From Betaproteobacteria bacterium (lineage in GTDB: Bacteria > Pseudomonadota > Gammaproteobacteria > Burkholderiales > Casimicrobiaceae): a stretch of 59,907 bases of DNA. The notes beneath the pieces are model-generated. The model did no database searches. It was not told the DNA's origin and saw only the letters and a list, made by a program, of their open reading frames with translations. The translations under genes were made by a program, and so were the position numbers. Of the stretch, positions 9,004 to 18,440 are shown piece after piece. Each line of letters starts with the position of its first letter. Position 1 is the stretch's first letter. The stretch covers positions 1 through 59,907 of the forward strand of contig JADJWJ010000015.1 of assembly GCA_016716425.1 (NCBI GenBank), in the 5' to 3' direction.

Positions 9004-12000
9004 TCAGTCGGCCAGCAGCCGCCACGACAGCCGGTGGCCGCCGCCGAACGCCTTCGGCCGGATGCTCACCGGCTCGATCGACGCGTTGGTTTCTTTCGTG
9101 TACACGATCGCGATCGTCGGGAACGACTTGGTCGGGTCCTCCAGCGCGACGAGCTCGAGGCCGACCGCGCCTTCGCTGGAGAAGAAGTACTCGACCTGCA
9201 CACCACCCGACCACACGACCGACTCGCCCAGAACGAAGTCGCGCGCGTAGATGTACGCGGGCAGCGACGTCAGGCACGGGTCGGGCTGCAGCTCGGTGCC
9301 CGTGTACGAGAACACGTTGAACTCGGCGACGACGTCGACGACGATCCGTTGCCCGAGCGGCAGGTCGTCGTACCAGCCGTTGGGCGCGGCGGTCGCGACC
9401 CCGGTGACACCCGAAGCCGCCGCCATCGTCGAGCGCGGCGCGATCGGCAACCCGGCCGTGTTCGGCGTGTCGAGCGAGCCATCGCGGATGGCGTAGGCGG
9501 TCTGGATCTGCTCGGGCGACGGCGTGGTCAGGTCGCTCGGATCGAGCAGCCGTCCCGTGCCGATCAGCACGAAGCGGTCGATGCCGTTGTTGACGTCGAT
9601 CTCGATCTCGGGCGCCGTCGTGATCGGTTGCGCCACGCCCGACGGGTCGGTGAGGTTGGCGAGCAGCACGGTCTGCGCCTGCCACGTCGCCGGGTCGACG
9701 TTGGACACGTCCCAGCGCCACAGCCGGCCGTTGAGGTCGCCGCCGTAGATCTGCTCGAGCAACTGGTTGGCGTCGTCCTTCACGTAGCCGCTGATCTGCG
9801 CGAGGCCGCTCGGGTTGGCGAGCGTGCCGGAATCGGCCGCGGTGGTGTTGAGCGTGCGCAGCAACGTGCCGTCGGACGCCCGCAGCACGTACAGGTGGCC
9901 CTTGCCGTCGCCGCCGGCCTTGATGTTGTTGTAGCCGGACGCGACGATGACCACCCAGCCGTAGGCGCGGGTCTTGGCGATGATGGGCTCGCCGTACGAG
10001 AACTCGCTGTACGGCAGCGCGAACTCCCACAGGATCCGGGCGGCCGCCTGCGCCTCGTTGGCCACGGCCGGGTCGGTCGCGTCGATCGCGAAGTACGTGT
10101 TGCCGCCCTTGCCGAGCCCGGACACCACGATCGTGCGCCAGTTCGGCGCGCACGCCGAGTTGCTGCCGCAGTTGGCAAAGTCGACGTCCTGCGCCTTCGG
10201 CGGCGAGTTGACGTAGAAGTGGTGCTTGAAGATCGGCGCGCCGCCGTCCTGGTAGGTCAGCGCCTGGATGCCCTTGCGCGCCCGTCCGCCTTCGTCGAAG
10301 GCCGTGGTGAACACGCCGCTCGGGACGTACGCCCAGGTCTCGGACCCGCCGGTGTTGGGTCCCGTGTCGTCGTCGCCGTTGAACACGTGGAACATGCCGT
10401 CGTTCGCGCCGACGTACACGCGCAGGCTGCGTGCGGCGTTTGCGGTCTTGTAGGCACCGTAGCCGTAGTCGTTGGCATCGGTGAATGGCTTGTTGGCCGG
10501 ACCGACGACGACCGGCTTGCTGTCGCTGATGTTGCCGAGCTTGCTGCCGCGCAGCCGGAACTGGCCGATCCCGGTGCCTTCGATCGTGAACGGCGTGGGG
10601 CCGGCGCCGAACGTGGAACCGCCGCGCAGGTAGGCGACCATCGCCTTCTGCCGCGTCACGTTGGCCGCCAGCGTGTTGAGCTGCGTGTTGGTGCCGTTGT
10701 TGAGGTCGGCCCAGCGGAACGGCACGACCGTGAACGTGCCCGCGTCGATGTCGCGGGTGACGACGTTGCGGTTGAGGAACCACGTGTTGTCGAAGTCGTC
10801 GACCGGCGACGTTCCCGGCGCCGGCGTGGCCAGCAGCGCGTTGAGCTTGGTGCCGGCCGACCAGCGCGTGGCGCCCTGCACGCCGGTCGTCGTGTCGATC
10901 GTCACCTTCTTCAGGTCGCCCGACCAGCCGGGCTCGATCGTCGCCTGGTAGACGAAGTCGTTCGTGGCGGACAGGTTGCGGCTGGCGAACGTGGCGCCGA
11001 CGCGCGCCTTCGGGCTGTTGCCGATGCCCGAGATGATGCTGCCGAGCCCGTACGCGATCTCGATCGGCGTTTCCGCGAACACGAACTTGCCGCGGGCGTT
11101 GACCGTCGCGTGCCAGAGGTCGTCGACGGCGACCGCGCGCGGATTGCCGGCCGGGAACAGCGCGTTGTTCGGCGGCGTCGGGTAGTTGGGCGCCGTGAAC
11201 CACTCCTGCGTGCCGGCCTGGATGGCGTTGGTGACCGTCACGTAGCGCGACGCGTCCAGCAGTCCCTCGGCGCCGTACGAGAGCGCGGAGAAGTTCACGT
11301 GCTGCCAGTACGCGGGGTCGAAGCGCCAGTCGAGGTCCTTGCCGCCGCGGCCGTCGATGGCGGGCACGTCGTTTTCGTAGCCGGCGCCCGTGCGCAGGTC
11401 GCGCATCCAGAAGTTGAGGGAGATGTCCGCGAGCGTGTCGGCGGTGGCCGTCGGCGCGTCGCGGTACGGGCGCGGCCATGGCGCGCCGCTCGCGAGCGAC
11501 GCGACCGAGCGCTCGGGATTGCTGGCGGCGCCGTCCGGCAGCGTGCACGCCGGGCCCGCGCAGGCTTCCGCCGAGTGCGCCGGGACGTTCCCGCCGTCGA
11601 CCTCGCCGACCAGCAGCGGCAGCGTGATCTGGTCGGTCGTGCCGTCGGTGAACAGGATGTGGTAGTTCGCCGTGCACGACACGGGGTTGCCGGCGACGGA
11701 CGGGATCGGGTCGAGGTGAGCGGGCAGCCCGGTCACCGCGGCGGCGCCGTTCTCGACCAGCTGGCCCATGCGGATCAGCGCGTCGAGCGTGGGCGTCTTG
11801 CCGCCGACGACGTGCGGTGTGGCGAAGAGCTTGCCGTACCACGTCGCGCGGTTGGTCGCCGTGAAATCGCTCGAGTCCATGAAGCGCGCCGCGTTGGACG
11901 AGTCGTTCATCACGTGGAAGCCCACGCGGTACGTGCTGTCGACGATGTTGAACGCGATGGCGGTCGTCGTCTTGGCGGCGAGGATGCGCGACCGGTAGTA

Positions 12001-13833
12001 CGTCCACCAGTTGGCGAAGTTGGTCATCTCCTCGGCGAACGTGCGGGTGCCGGCCACGCCCGTGAACGGGTCGGTGTACGCGAACGTGCGGCCGTCGTTG
12101 ACGATGCCCACGCGCTGGATCGGGCCGTACAGCGGGTATTTGTGCGTCGTGAGGTCGTTCTTCACCTTGCACACGCCCGCGCGCCCGAAGCCGCGCCACG
12201 GGTCGTTGTCGTACCCGGCCCCGGTGCGCTGCAGGTTGCAGTACTGGACCGAGGACACCGTGTTGTAGTACTGCGGGATCTGGACCGTGCGCGGGATGCG
12301 GCCGCAGCTCGTGTCGTTGACGCGCTTGCTGTAGAAGTTCGAGGTGAGGCTCGTCGTGCCGTTGGGCCACGACGTCTCGGGGTAGGTGAAGCGGTTGGAC
12401 GTGTACGAGCCGGTGTTGTTGTTGTGGCGGCAGGTGTCGCCGGCGCCGTTGGCGTCGTCGAGGAGCGTGGACCCGCCCGTGCCGCCGGTGCCGCCGTAGG
12501 TCATGTTGCAGTTGGCGTTGGCGATCGGATTGCACGGCGTCGGCGGCACCAGCGTGCCACCGGCGGTGCAGCCGTTCGGCGGCGCCGGCTGGTCCGGGCA
12601 GGCCGGGTTGCCGTTGACGGTGACCGCAGGCGCCGGCGAACCCGTGGTGCCGCAGGCGACGCCGGTGATGCTGCACGTGGCAGGCCGCGTCACGATGATC
12701 CCCGACCGGGTACATGCCAGGCACTCGATGCCGATCGTGCCTACGCAGTTGGTCGGCGACGGATTGACCCAGCCCTGGGCCTGGTAGAGCGGGTTGGTGT
12801 CGCAGCCGGCGGGCGAGTACGTCCACGGCGCGCCCTGGACGGGCGTGCCGGCGTTGCAGGTCTGCACCAGATCCGGCGGGTAAGTAGGCACCCCGAGCGT
12901 ACAGGTGTACGAGCCGCAGCCGGCGAGGTTGGTCGGACTCTTCGGCCAGCCCGGGCCGGCGGTTCGGCACCAGATTGCCCGGTTGGCGTGGTTGCCGTCG
13001 ATCCGCGCGTTGCGGTAGAAGAACTTGGCGTCCTTGGTGACCGGCGACAGGTTGCTGCGGAACGGGTAGTTGTAGTCGTTGACCACCGCGGGCGCGCTGT
13101 CGACGGCGTCGTAGGCGACGCCGTTGATCCGGCAGTCCTGGCCGGTACCCGCCACGTACTCGCCGAGGGCATTGCCGATCTCGGCCCACGTCGCCGGGTC
13201 CTGCGCGCCGGGCAGCGCCGTGCGCGGCCAGTCGGTGTTGCACCAGACGAGCATGCGCACGGACGTCGCGAGGTTGGTCGTGTTGGTCGTCGTCGGCGGC
13301 GGCAGGCTGGCCGGCGGCGTCAGGTACATGTCGTTGGGCACCCGCGTCCAGTTGTTCGTGTTCGCCGCGTTCATCAGCTTGTACACGGTCGCGGCCGGGG
13401 CGCCGCCCGGGTTGGCGGCCGACGCCTGGTTGCCGGCGCCGTCGACCGGCGGCTCGTACGTGATGTTCGGGTTGTAGTGCAGCTTGTTGAACTCGGCCGC
13501 GTGCATCGGCTCGTCGAGGCCGCGGCGCGTGTTGGCGCCCGACGTGAAATTGTCGAAGTAGCCGGTGCTGCACGCGGCGATCGTCGTGCCGTTGGAGTGG
13601 CGGCAGTAGGCGCTCTGCACCACGAAGTCCGGGCTGTAGCGCAGCGACATGCTGCCCGACTCGTCGAACGTGTAGAGGAGGTTCGGCTTGGCGGCGACCT
13701 TGGCGGCGATGGGCTGGTCGGACAGCAGCGTGGCCGCGCCCCACGCGGCCTGCGACATCGGCATCGTCGTCAGCGTGAACGCCGTCACGCCCGCGATCCA
13801 CTTGCGCGCCACGAGGAAGTTGTTCGTTTTCAT
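9004..13833 (-). CDS. pilY1: PilY1/PilC-type pilus tip-associated protein
   Basis: Large secreted protein of the type IV pilus that promotes pilus extension and acts in adhesion and surface sensing. The 1609-residue protein starts with a signal peptide (ends near SQAAWGA, residue 32). A metal-site-like NLLYTFDESGSM near residue 57 suggests a von Willebrand A-type N-terminal region. A long cysteine-rich middle follows, and a C-terminal PilY beta-propeller includes VYVGANDGMFHVFNG and GGDLNGRLWRWDV. It is longer than the roughly 1160 residues of Pseudomonas PilY1, mostly because of the Cys/Pro/Gly/Thr-rich segment around residues 300-500. It follows pilX by 25 bases in a minor-pilin operon. Confidence 0.93.
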   Translation of the reverse strand: MKTNNFLVARKWIAGVTAFTLTTMPMSQAAWGAATLLSDQPIAAKVAAKPNLLYTFDESGSMSLRYSPDFVVQSAYCRHSNGTTIAACSTGYFDNFTSGANTRRGLDEPMHAAEFNKLHYNPNITYEPPVDGAGNQASAANPGGAPAATVYKLMNAANTNNWTRVPNDMYLTPPASLPPPTTTNTTNLATSVRMLVWCNTDWPRTALPGAQDPATWAEIGNALGEYVAGTGQDCRINGVAYDAVDSAPAVVNDYNYPFRSNLSPVTKDAKFFYRNARIDGNHANRAIWCRTAGPGWPKSPTNLAGCGSYTCTLGVPTYPPDLVQTCNAGTPVQGAPWTYSPAGCDTNPLYQAQGWVNPSPTNCVGTIGIECLACTRSGIIVTRPATCSITGVACGTTGSPAPAVTVNGNPACPDQPAPPNGCTAGGTLVPPTPCNPIANANCNMTYGGTGGTGGSTLLDDANGAGDTCRHNNNTGSYTSNRFTYPETSWPNGTTSLTSNFYSKRVNDTSCGRIPRTVQIPQYYNTVSSVQYCNLQRTGAGYDNDPWRGFGRAGVCKVKNDLTTHKYPLYGPIQRVGIVNDGRTFAYTDPFTGVAGTRTFAEEMTNFANWWTYYRSRILAAKTTTAIAFNIVDSTYRVGFHVMNDSSNAARFMDSSDFTATNRATWYGKLFATPHVVGGKTPTLDALIRMGQLVENGAAAVTGLPAHLDPIPSVAGNPVSCTANYHILFTDGTTDQITLPLLVGEVDGGNVPAHSAEACAGPACTLPDGAASNPERSVASLASGAPWPRPYRDAPTATADTLADISLNFWMRDLRTGAGYENDVPAIDGRGGKDLDWRFDPAYWQHVNFSALSYGAEGLLDASRYVTVTNAIQAGTQEWFTAPNYPTPPNNALFPAGNPRAVAVDDLWHATVNARGKFVFAETPIEIAYGLGSIISGIGNSPKARVGATFASRNLSATNDFVYQATIEPGWSGDLKKVTIDTTTGVQGATRWSAGTKLNALLATPAPGTSPVDDFDNTWFLNRNVVTRDIDAGTFTVVPFRWADLNNGTNTQLNTLAANVTRQKAMVAYLRGGSTFGAGPTPFTIEGTGIGQFRLRGSKLGNISDSKPVVVGPANKPFTDANDYGYGAYKTANAARSLRVYVGANDGMFHVFNGDDDTGPNTGGSETWAYVPSGVFTTAFDEGGRARKGIQALTYQDGGAPIFKHHFYVNSPPKAQDVDFANCGSNSACAPNWRTIVVSGLGKGGNTYFAIDATDPAVANEAQAAARILWEFALPYSEFSYGEPIIAKTRAYGWVVIVASGYNNIKAGGDGKGHLYVLRASDGTLLRTLNTTAADSGTLANPSGLAQISGYVKDDANQLLEQIYGGDLNGRLWRWDVSNVDPATWQAQTVLLANLTDPSGVAQPITTAPEIEIDVNNGIDRFVLIGTGRLLDPSDLTTPSPEQIQTAYAIRDGSLDTPNTAGLPIAPRSTMAAASGVTGVATAAPNGWYDDLPLGQRIVVDVVAEFNVFSYTGTELQPDPCLTSLPAYIYARDFVLGESVVWSGGVQVEYFFSSEGAVGLELVALEDPTKSFPTIAIVYTKETNASIEPVSIRPKAFGGGHRLSWRLLAD

Positions 13834-13858
13834 GAGCGTCGTCCTGGAAGCCTTCTCG

Positions 13859-14515
13859 TCAGCGCAGCATCGCCTGCGCGTACGTCACTGTGTTCGTGCC
13901 GGCGGGGCCGTCGATCCGGATCGACACCCGGTACAGCGGCGTGGGCGGCACTTCCGGCCGCTCCTCGCCGTGGGTGCCGGCCGTCGACACCTTCGGCGGC
14001 AGCATGTCGCACGCCTGCAGGCCGAGCGGCGTCAGCGGATCGCCGAAGAAGGGGCCGGGGGCAGGTGCCACACCCTGGCACATGCGTTCGATGACCCAGC
14101 GCACCGAGTACATCGACGGCGTTGCCGGATCGTCGTACTTGTCGAAGGTCACCGGGTAGGCGGAAGGCGTTACGCCCTGCAGCACGGCCGGCACGCCGTT
14201 GGCCGTCTCGCCGGCCTGGATGTTCGCGTAGTAGTTGTTGTTGAGGTCGTGGTTGTACTTGTCGACGATCGATCCCGGCCCGCCCTCGAACAGCGCGGCC
14301 ACCGCCTGCTCGACCGCGTAGTTGACCGGCCCCAGCGTGGCCTGCTTCGAGGCCAGGTTGCCGGCGATCGACGTGCCGGAGTCGGTCGCGCGCAGCAGTG
14401 CGACGCCGGCCAGCGACAGCACCACCATCGCGATGAGCGCGATGAACAGCACGACGCCGCGCTCGCGCGAGGGCGTGCGCGCGTGCCGGGGCGCCTTGGT
14501 CATCAGGTGCTTCAC
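13859..14515 (-). CDS. pilX: type IV minor pilin PilX
   Basis: Minor pilin that helps prime pilus assembly with PilV, PilW and PilY1. From the GTG at 14515 the protein has 218 residues; from the ATG at 14503 it has 214. The prepilin site is RERG/VVLFIALIAMVVLSLAG, with cleavage after G20. The glutamate usually at mature position 5 is replaced by isoleucine, as in tip-forming PilX/GspK-type pilins. I prefer GTG because it overlaps the pilW stop as GTGA; neither start has a strong ribosome site. Confidence 0.85.
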   Translation of the reverse strand: MKHLMTKAPRHARTPSRERGVVLFIALIAMVVLSLAGVALLRATDSGTSIAGNLASKQATLGPVNYAVEQAVAALFEGGPGSIVDKYNHDLNNNYYANIQAGETANGVPAVLQGVTPSAYPVTFDKYDDPATPSMYSVRWVIERMCQGVAPAPGPFFGDPLTPLGLQACDMLPPKVSTAGTHGEERPEVPPTPLYRVSIRIDGPAGTNTVTYAQAMLR

Positions 14516-15666
14516 GAGGCGTTCCAGATGGAGTTGCGCAGCGGGATCGTGGCCTCGTAGATCCGGTACCGGCCGTAGTCCTGCAGCACCGTGTTGTCGA
14601 TCTGCATGCGGCCCTGGCAGGTCGCGTCGTTGGCCGCGCAGTTGAACAGCCACGCCGTCCGCCCGACCAGCGTCGCGTTGATCGCGTCGGCCTTGGCGAC
14701 GTCCTCGCTGCGCACGACGACCGCCACGCGGACCGCCTTGATCGCGCGGATGCGCGCGGCCATGTTGGCGGGCGCCGGGACGACCTGGAACTCGCTCGCG
14801 GAGAAGTCGAGGCCCACACCGCAGGTATCGCTGTTGTCGGCCGACGTCCAGCAGTCGGGGACCTGGTCGTTGTTGGTGTCCACGCCGTACTGCGCCTTCA
14901 GCAGCACGACGTTTTGCGCGAGCGGCACCGGCGTGGCGGCCACCGCGAGGCCGGGGTTGTCGTCGGTCGTGTTGAGCTGCGCCTTGGCTGCGTCGATCGC
15001 GTAGAGCTGGCGCGTCATGTTCGCGCCGAGGTTCAGCACGCGCGACGTCCCGGTCGGGAAGGCGAAGTCGGCGCCGGCCTTCTTGGCGAACGTGAGCTTG
15101 ACGAAGCCGCCCGCCGCCGCCGGCGGGTAGGCGCTGTTGTCCGGCTGCGCCATCCCTGTCACCTGCCCGAGCGTGCAGTTGGTCCCGCGGTCGGTGGCGA
15201 CGAACCAGTCGTTGGCCCTGAAGCCGTTCGGGCTCGCCACGATGATCGGGTCGTTGGCGGCCGGCTGGACCGGGTCCTCGACGCGGACGGGATTCACGAT
15301 CCGCGGCGAGTTGCTGTAGAAGACCGTCAGCTGGTCGCTCGCCGTCGCGCCTCCGCCGTCGGTGATGAGCACCGGCATGGGCCGCAGCCGCCACTCGTCG
15401 CAGCGCGCGAGAGCGTCCACGCCCTCGCCGGACATGACGCCGTTGCCCGCGTTGGCGAGCTCGCGGCCGACGACGAACTGCGACAGCTGGCCCGTCATCT
15501 GCGCGTCCGCCACGCCGAGCGTGGACCGCCGGAAGCCCTCGGCGACGATCAGCACGTTGTAGATGACGGCGACGACGATGAGGCCGATCAGCACGCCGAC
15601 CATCACTTCGACGATCGACGCGCCGCGCTGCCGTGCCGCCGGCCGGAATGTCGGTGCGCGGGCCAT
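14512..15666 (-). CDS. pilW: type IV minor pilin PilW
   Basis: Minor pilin of 384 residues with prepilin site RQRG/ASIVEVMVGVLIGLIVV (cleavage after G15, Glu at mature position 5) and a long globular domain, as in other PilW proteins. The mid-region contains several cysteines that may form disulfides. The start ATG at 15666 overlaps the pilV stop by one base, and its own stop overlaps pilX. The order pilV-pilW-pilX-pilY1 is the conserved one. Confidence 0.92.
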   Translation of the reverse strand: MARAPTFRPAARQRGASIVEVMVGVLIGLIVVAVIYNVLIVAEGFRRSTLGVADAQMTGQLSQFVVGRELANAGNGVMSGEGVDALARCDEWRLRPMPVLITDGGGATASDQLTVFYSNSPRIVNPVRVEDPVQPAANDPIIVASPNGFRANDWFVATDRGTNCTLGQVTGMAQPDNSAYPPAAAGGFVKLTFAKKAGADFAFPTGTSRVLNLGANMTRQLYAIDAAKAQLNTTDDNPGLAVAATPVPLAQNVVLLKAQYGVDTNNDQVPDCWTSADNSDTCGVGLDFSASEFQVVPAPANMAARIRAIKAVRVAVVVRSEDVAKADAINATLVGRTAWLFNCAANDATCQGRMQIDNTVLQDYGRYRIYEATIPLRNSIWNAS

Positions 15667-16112
15667 CAGTTGTTGAGCCTCACGGTGGCCATCGCGTCGT
15701 AGCGGTGCCGCCACGCCGCCGACGGCGGCTGCCAGTAGATCGTCACCTGCACGTCGTAGCCGAACGCCGCGGTGGCGCCGCGCGGGGTGACCGTGATGTC
15801 CGGGTCCTGCAGGTCGGCGCCGGGCAGCCGGCGCTGGACGATGGTCTTGAAGTTGTCGTACGGGGAGCCGGACGTCGCGTTGTTCTCGAAGTCGCCTTCG
15901 AGCGTGGTCTGGTCGGACGTCCACATCTGGCTGATTACGTCGTTGGCGAGGAACGCGGCCTCGCTGCGGTACTGCGACTCGTCGGTGTCCTGCATGGCCC
16001 GCGCCTGCAGCCCGACGAGGCCCAGGACGCCGAGCGCGACGATCAGCACGGCCACCAGCGCCTCCAGCAGGAAGCTGCCGCGCTGGCGATGCGGGTTGGC
16101 GACGGGGGTCAT
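15666..16112 (-). CDS. pilV: type IV minor pilin PilV
   Basis: The 148-residue protein has prepilin site RQRG/SFLLEALVAVLIVALGVLG (cleavage after G12, Glu5 present) and the PilV-type sequence LGLVGLQARAM just after the helix. A short globular domain ends in VRLNN. It follows fimT by eight bases and touches pilW. Confidence 0.92.
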   Translation of the reverse strand: MTPVANPHRQRGSFLLEALVAVLIVALGVLGLVGLQARAMQDTDESQYRSEAAFLANDVISQMWTSDQTTLEGDFENNATSGSPYDNFKTIVQRRLPGADLQDPDITVTPRGATAAFGYDVQVTIYWQPPSAAWRHRYDAMATVRLNN

Positions 16113-16120
16113 GCTGCGCG

Positions 16121-16654
16121 TCAGGCTGCCGTGCAGTAGCGCGGGTCGGTGGTGTCGGTCACGTGCGGGTCGCACAGCTTGATGCCGGTGCGGCCGCCGC
16201 CGACGAGGACGGTGAGCGGGCGGGTGTTGATGGTGGCGCCGCTGAACGTGACGGCGACCTCGGTCAGCGTGTCGCTGGCGTCGCCGTTGGCGATGACCTG
16301 GCCGAGCGGGTTGAAGGTCACGGTGGTCGCGCCTCCCGGCGCCGCCACGAAGCCCGCCTGCTTGGCGCCCTCGCCGAAGTGCTCGACGCGCAGATCGGTG
16401 CCGTCCTGCAGCTGGATCGTCCAGCCGCCGGTGCCGGTGGTCGGGTCGAGCACGAACTCCACCGGCTGGTTGCGCTTGATGGCCTCGACGTAGGCGATGC
16501 GCATGCCGCCGACGATCGACTCGGCGCCGGCGCGGATCTGGCCGTCCGCCACCCACGCCGCGTAGTTGGGCGCGGCGAGGACGAGCAGCATCGCCAGGAT
16601 GGCGAGCGCCATCATGAGTTCGATCAGCGAGAAGCCGCGCGGCGGCTGCGTCAC
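16121..16654 (-). CDS. fimT: FimT/GspH-type minor (pseudo)pilin
   Basis: The 177-residue protein starts at a GTG (16654) that overlaps the pilE stop as GTGA. The prepilin site is PPRG/FSLIELMMALAILAMLL, followed by the GspH-domain pattern AESIVGGMRIAYVEAIKRNQPVEF. FimT proteins are minor pilins, and some bind DNA during natural transformation. It is the first of two FimT-like genes in this cluster and the one in the canonical position before pilV. Confidence 0.88.
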   Translation of the reverse strand: MTQPPRGFSLIELMMALAILAMLLVLAAPNYAAWVADGQIRAGAESIVGGMRIAYVEAIKRNQPVEFVLDPTTGTGGWTIQLQDGTDLRVEHFGEGAKQAGFVAAPGGATTVTFNPLGQVIANGDASDTLTEVAVTFSGATINTRPLTVLVGGGRTGIKLCDPHVTDTTDPRYCTAA

Positions 16655-17139
16655 GAGCAATCCCCGTTCTTGCGGACGACCCAGCAGTTGCCCGACGTGG
16701 TCCAGCCGGCGGGCACGGCCGAAGTCGCCCGCGCGTTGGCCTGGTCGACGGTGAACGTGAAGCCGCTCATCCCGCGGGCGGCGCGGCCGGTGGCCGTGAG
16801 CGTGTACGTCGTCGGCGTGGCGGCGGCGCAGGTGATGTCGAAGCTGCGGCCGCCGTCGGCGTTGTAGGTCGCGGTCATGTTGATCGCGGCGTCGTCGATG
16901 CCGCAGGCTGTGCCGCTCGTGTCCTGGTAGGTCCGGTTGTCGAGGAAGTAGCGCTCCATCTGGCCGCGCAGGTCGCCCAGCTTGGCGTGGGCGTCCGTCA
17001 GTCGGCCGCGCATGACGAAGTCGCTGTAGCTCGGGATGGCGATCGCGGCCAGGATCGCGACGATCACGACCACGATCATCATTTCGATCAGCGTAAACCC
17101 GCCGGTGCGGACGGGCTTGAGGCAATTGGCGCGGTGCAT
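16651..17139 (-). CDS. pilE: type IV pilin PilE
   Basis: The 162-residue protein has prepilin site RTGG/FTLIEMMIVVVIVAILAAIAIPSYSDFV (residues 11-39) and a C-terminal cysteine pair (GNCWV...GDCS) that would form the D-loop. It is of the PilE class that accompanies the minor-pilin operon rather than a typical major PilA. It lies upstream of fimT here instead of after pilY1. A GGGGAG ribosome site precedes the ATG by about six bases. Confidence 0.88.
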   Translation of the reverse strand: MHRANCLKPVRTGGFTLIEMMIVVVIVAILAAIAIPSYSDFVMRGRLTDAHAKLGDLRGQMERYFLDNRTYQDTSGTACGIDDAAINMTATYNADGGRSFDITCAAATPTTYTLTATGRAARGMSGFTFTVDQANARATSAVPAGWTTSGNCWVVRKNGDCS

Positions 17140-17318
17140 GGCAACTCCCCGTGGACAGGCCCATCGTAAGGGGGCGGTCGGGGCGCCGCAACGAAGCCCC
17201 GACTAGTGGTGGATCGACGGGTACGGACGGTCGGCCGGCCGGCCGGCTTTCCCTCGGGCGAAGGACCGCCGGCCCGCGCGGTAGGCGGGCGCGGGCCGCG
17301 TGTGCCGCACGCGGGAAA

Positions 17319-17873
17319 TCATGGACAAATCGACCGGATCCGGTCAATGCGGACCCGACCAGTGGCCACCAGCACGACTTCGACGGCGCGCCGGCCCGGC
17401 TTGCACAGCGTAAACCTGCCCATTTGCAGCGCGCCGGACAGCAGGCGGGCGTGCCCGTAAGCGGTGTACGAGACGTAATCCTTGAGCGGCCGGTTGGCGG
17501 ATACCCGGATGTCCATCGGTGGCGGCTCGAAGCGGATCACGGTGTCCGGCCCGTCGACGTCGCCGGTGCGGCCGAAGTCGCCGTGCATCAGGTAGCCCTG
17601 GTCCCAGCCGCCGGCATCCGTGCATTGGACGCCGTCCGCGGACTTGCACAGGTTCACGCGATGGCCGCGCTTGATGGCCTCGGACCGGGCGGCGCGCATG
17701 CTCCCGGCGAGCAGGCGGGCGTGGTTCATCAACTGCTGGTCGGCGACCCACCCGTGGTAGCCGGGAATGGCGAAGGCCAGGAGCAGCGCCGCGACCGCCA
17801 GCGCGACGACCAGCTCGACCAGCGAGAACCCTGGCGCCGGGCGCCGACGCGGGGCGGGGGTGTGGATGCTCAT
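17319..17873 (-). CDS. second FimT/GspH-type minor pilin
   Basis: The 184-residue protein has prepilin site PAPG/FSLVELVVALAVAALLLAFAIPGY (residues 12-39) and the GspH-domain signature ARLLAGSMRAARSEAIKRGHRVNLCKSADG. The C-terminus (FTLCKPGRRAVEVVLVATGRVRI) matches FimT/GspH folds. Its leader resembles that of pilE (GTCCAC.GGGAGT just before each start). A 179-base gap separates it from pilE, so it may be a separate transcription unit or the first gene of the pilus operon. Upstream lies the G/C-rich tandem repeat. Confidence 0.85.
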   Translation of the reverse strand: MSIHTPAPRRRPAPGFSLVELVVALAVAALLLAFAIPGYHGWVADQQLMNHARLLAGSMRAARSEAIKRGHRVNLCKSADGVQCTDAGGWDQGYLMHGDFGRTGDVDGPDTVIRFEPPPMDIRVSANRPLKDYVSYTAYGHARLLSGALQMGRFTLCKPGRRAVEVVLVATGRVRIDRIRSICP

Positions 17874-17980
17874 GGGTACTCCCTGTGGACCGCGTTGTCG
17901 GCGATCCGGCGACGCTAGCGTCGGGGGGCCGCAGGTCGCCATAGGCCGATCGGCCGATGGCGCAGGGGCGCGTCGATGCA

Positions 17981-18202
17981 GGGAGCGGGGGGGGCGGGAA
18001 GCGGGGGCGGGAAGCGGGGGCGGGAAGCGGGGGCGGGAAGCGGGGGGGGGGAAGCGGGGGGGCGGGAAGCGGGGGGGAGGGGGGGGCGGGAAGCGGGGGC
18101 GGGAAGGGGGGCGGGAAGCGGGGGCGGGAAGCGGGGGCGGGAGGGGGGGGCGGGGGGGGGGCACCGGGGGGGGGGCACGGGAGGGCGTGGGGGTGGGGGC
18201 CG
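17981..18202. repeat. G-rich 13-bp tandem repeat (low-complexity, G-quadruplex-prone)
   Basis: The plus strand repeats GCGGGGGCGGGAA with a 13-base period. It is clear at 18001-18040 and then varies in G-run length (5 to 10 G). It is almost free of T and consists of runs of three or more G, so quadruplexes on the plus strand and C-rich structures on the minus strand are possible. It lies 108-329 bases upstream of the minus-strand GspH-type gene. It has no believable coding content despite open frames. Confidence 0.85.
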
Positions 18203-18226
18203 GGGCGACGCGTCGGTACGGCTCCC

Positions 18227-18440
18227 CCAGTTCGTCGTCCCCGCGAAGGCGGGGACCCAGGGGCGTTGACGGAAAGTCGCTGGGTCCCCGCCTTCGCGGG
18301 GACGACGGTGGCGGTGTTTCGCGGTCTCGCCGGGCCACAAGTGGCGGGGTCCCCGCCTTCGCGGGGACGACGGTGGCGGTGTTTCGCGGTCTCGCCGGTT
18401 CACAAGTGGCGGGGTCCCCGCTTTCGCGGGGACGACGGAG
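18227..18440. repeat. tandem array of REP-like palindromes with 65-bp direct repeat
   Basis: A full palindrome (18236-18306) is followed by further right arms in a direct tandem of period 65: GGTCCCCGC recurs at 18283, 18348 and 18413, each followed by TTCGCGGGGACGACGG. The filler GTGGCGGTGTTTCGCGGTC is repeated exactly. The last copy has one change (CTTTCGC). Confidence 0.85.

Noticed and set aside
9034..14094. A 1686-codon open frame on the plus strand opposite pilY1
   Set aside because: Its product is Arg/Val/Gly-rich with no domain, and it lies antisense to a clear PilY1 gene. Long antisense frames are expected at this GC content.
18227..18440. Possible CRISPR array
   Set aside because: The repeats are few, adjacent and palindromic, the 65-bp period includes identical filler instead of unique spacers, and no cas genes are present.
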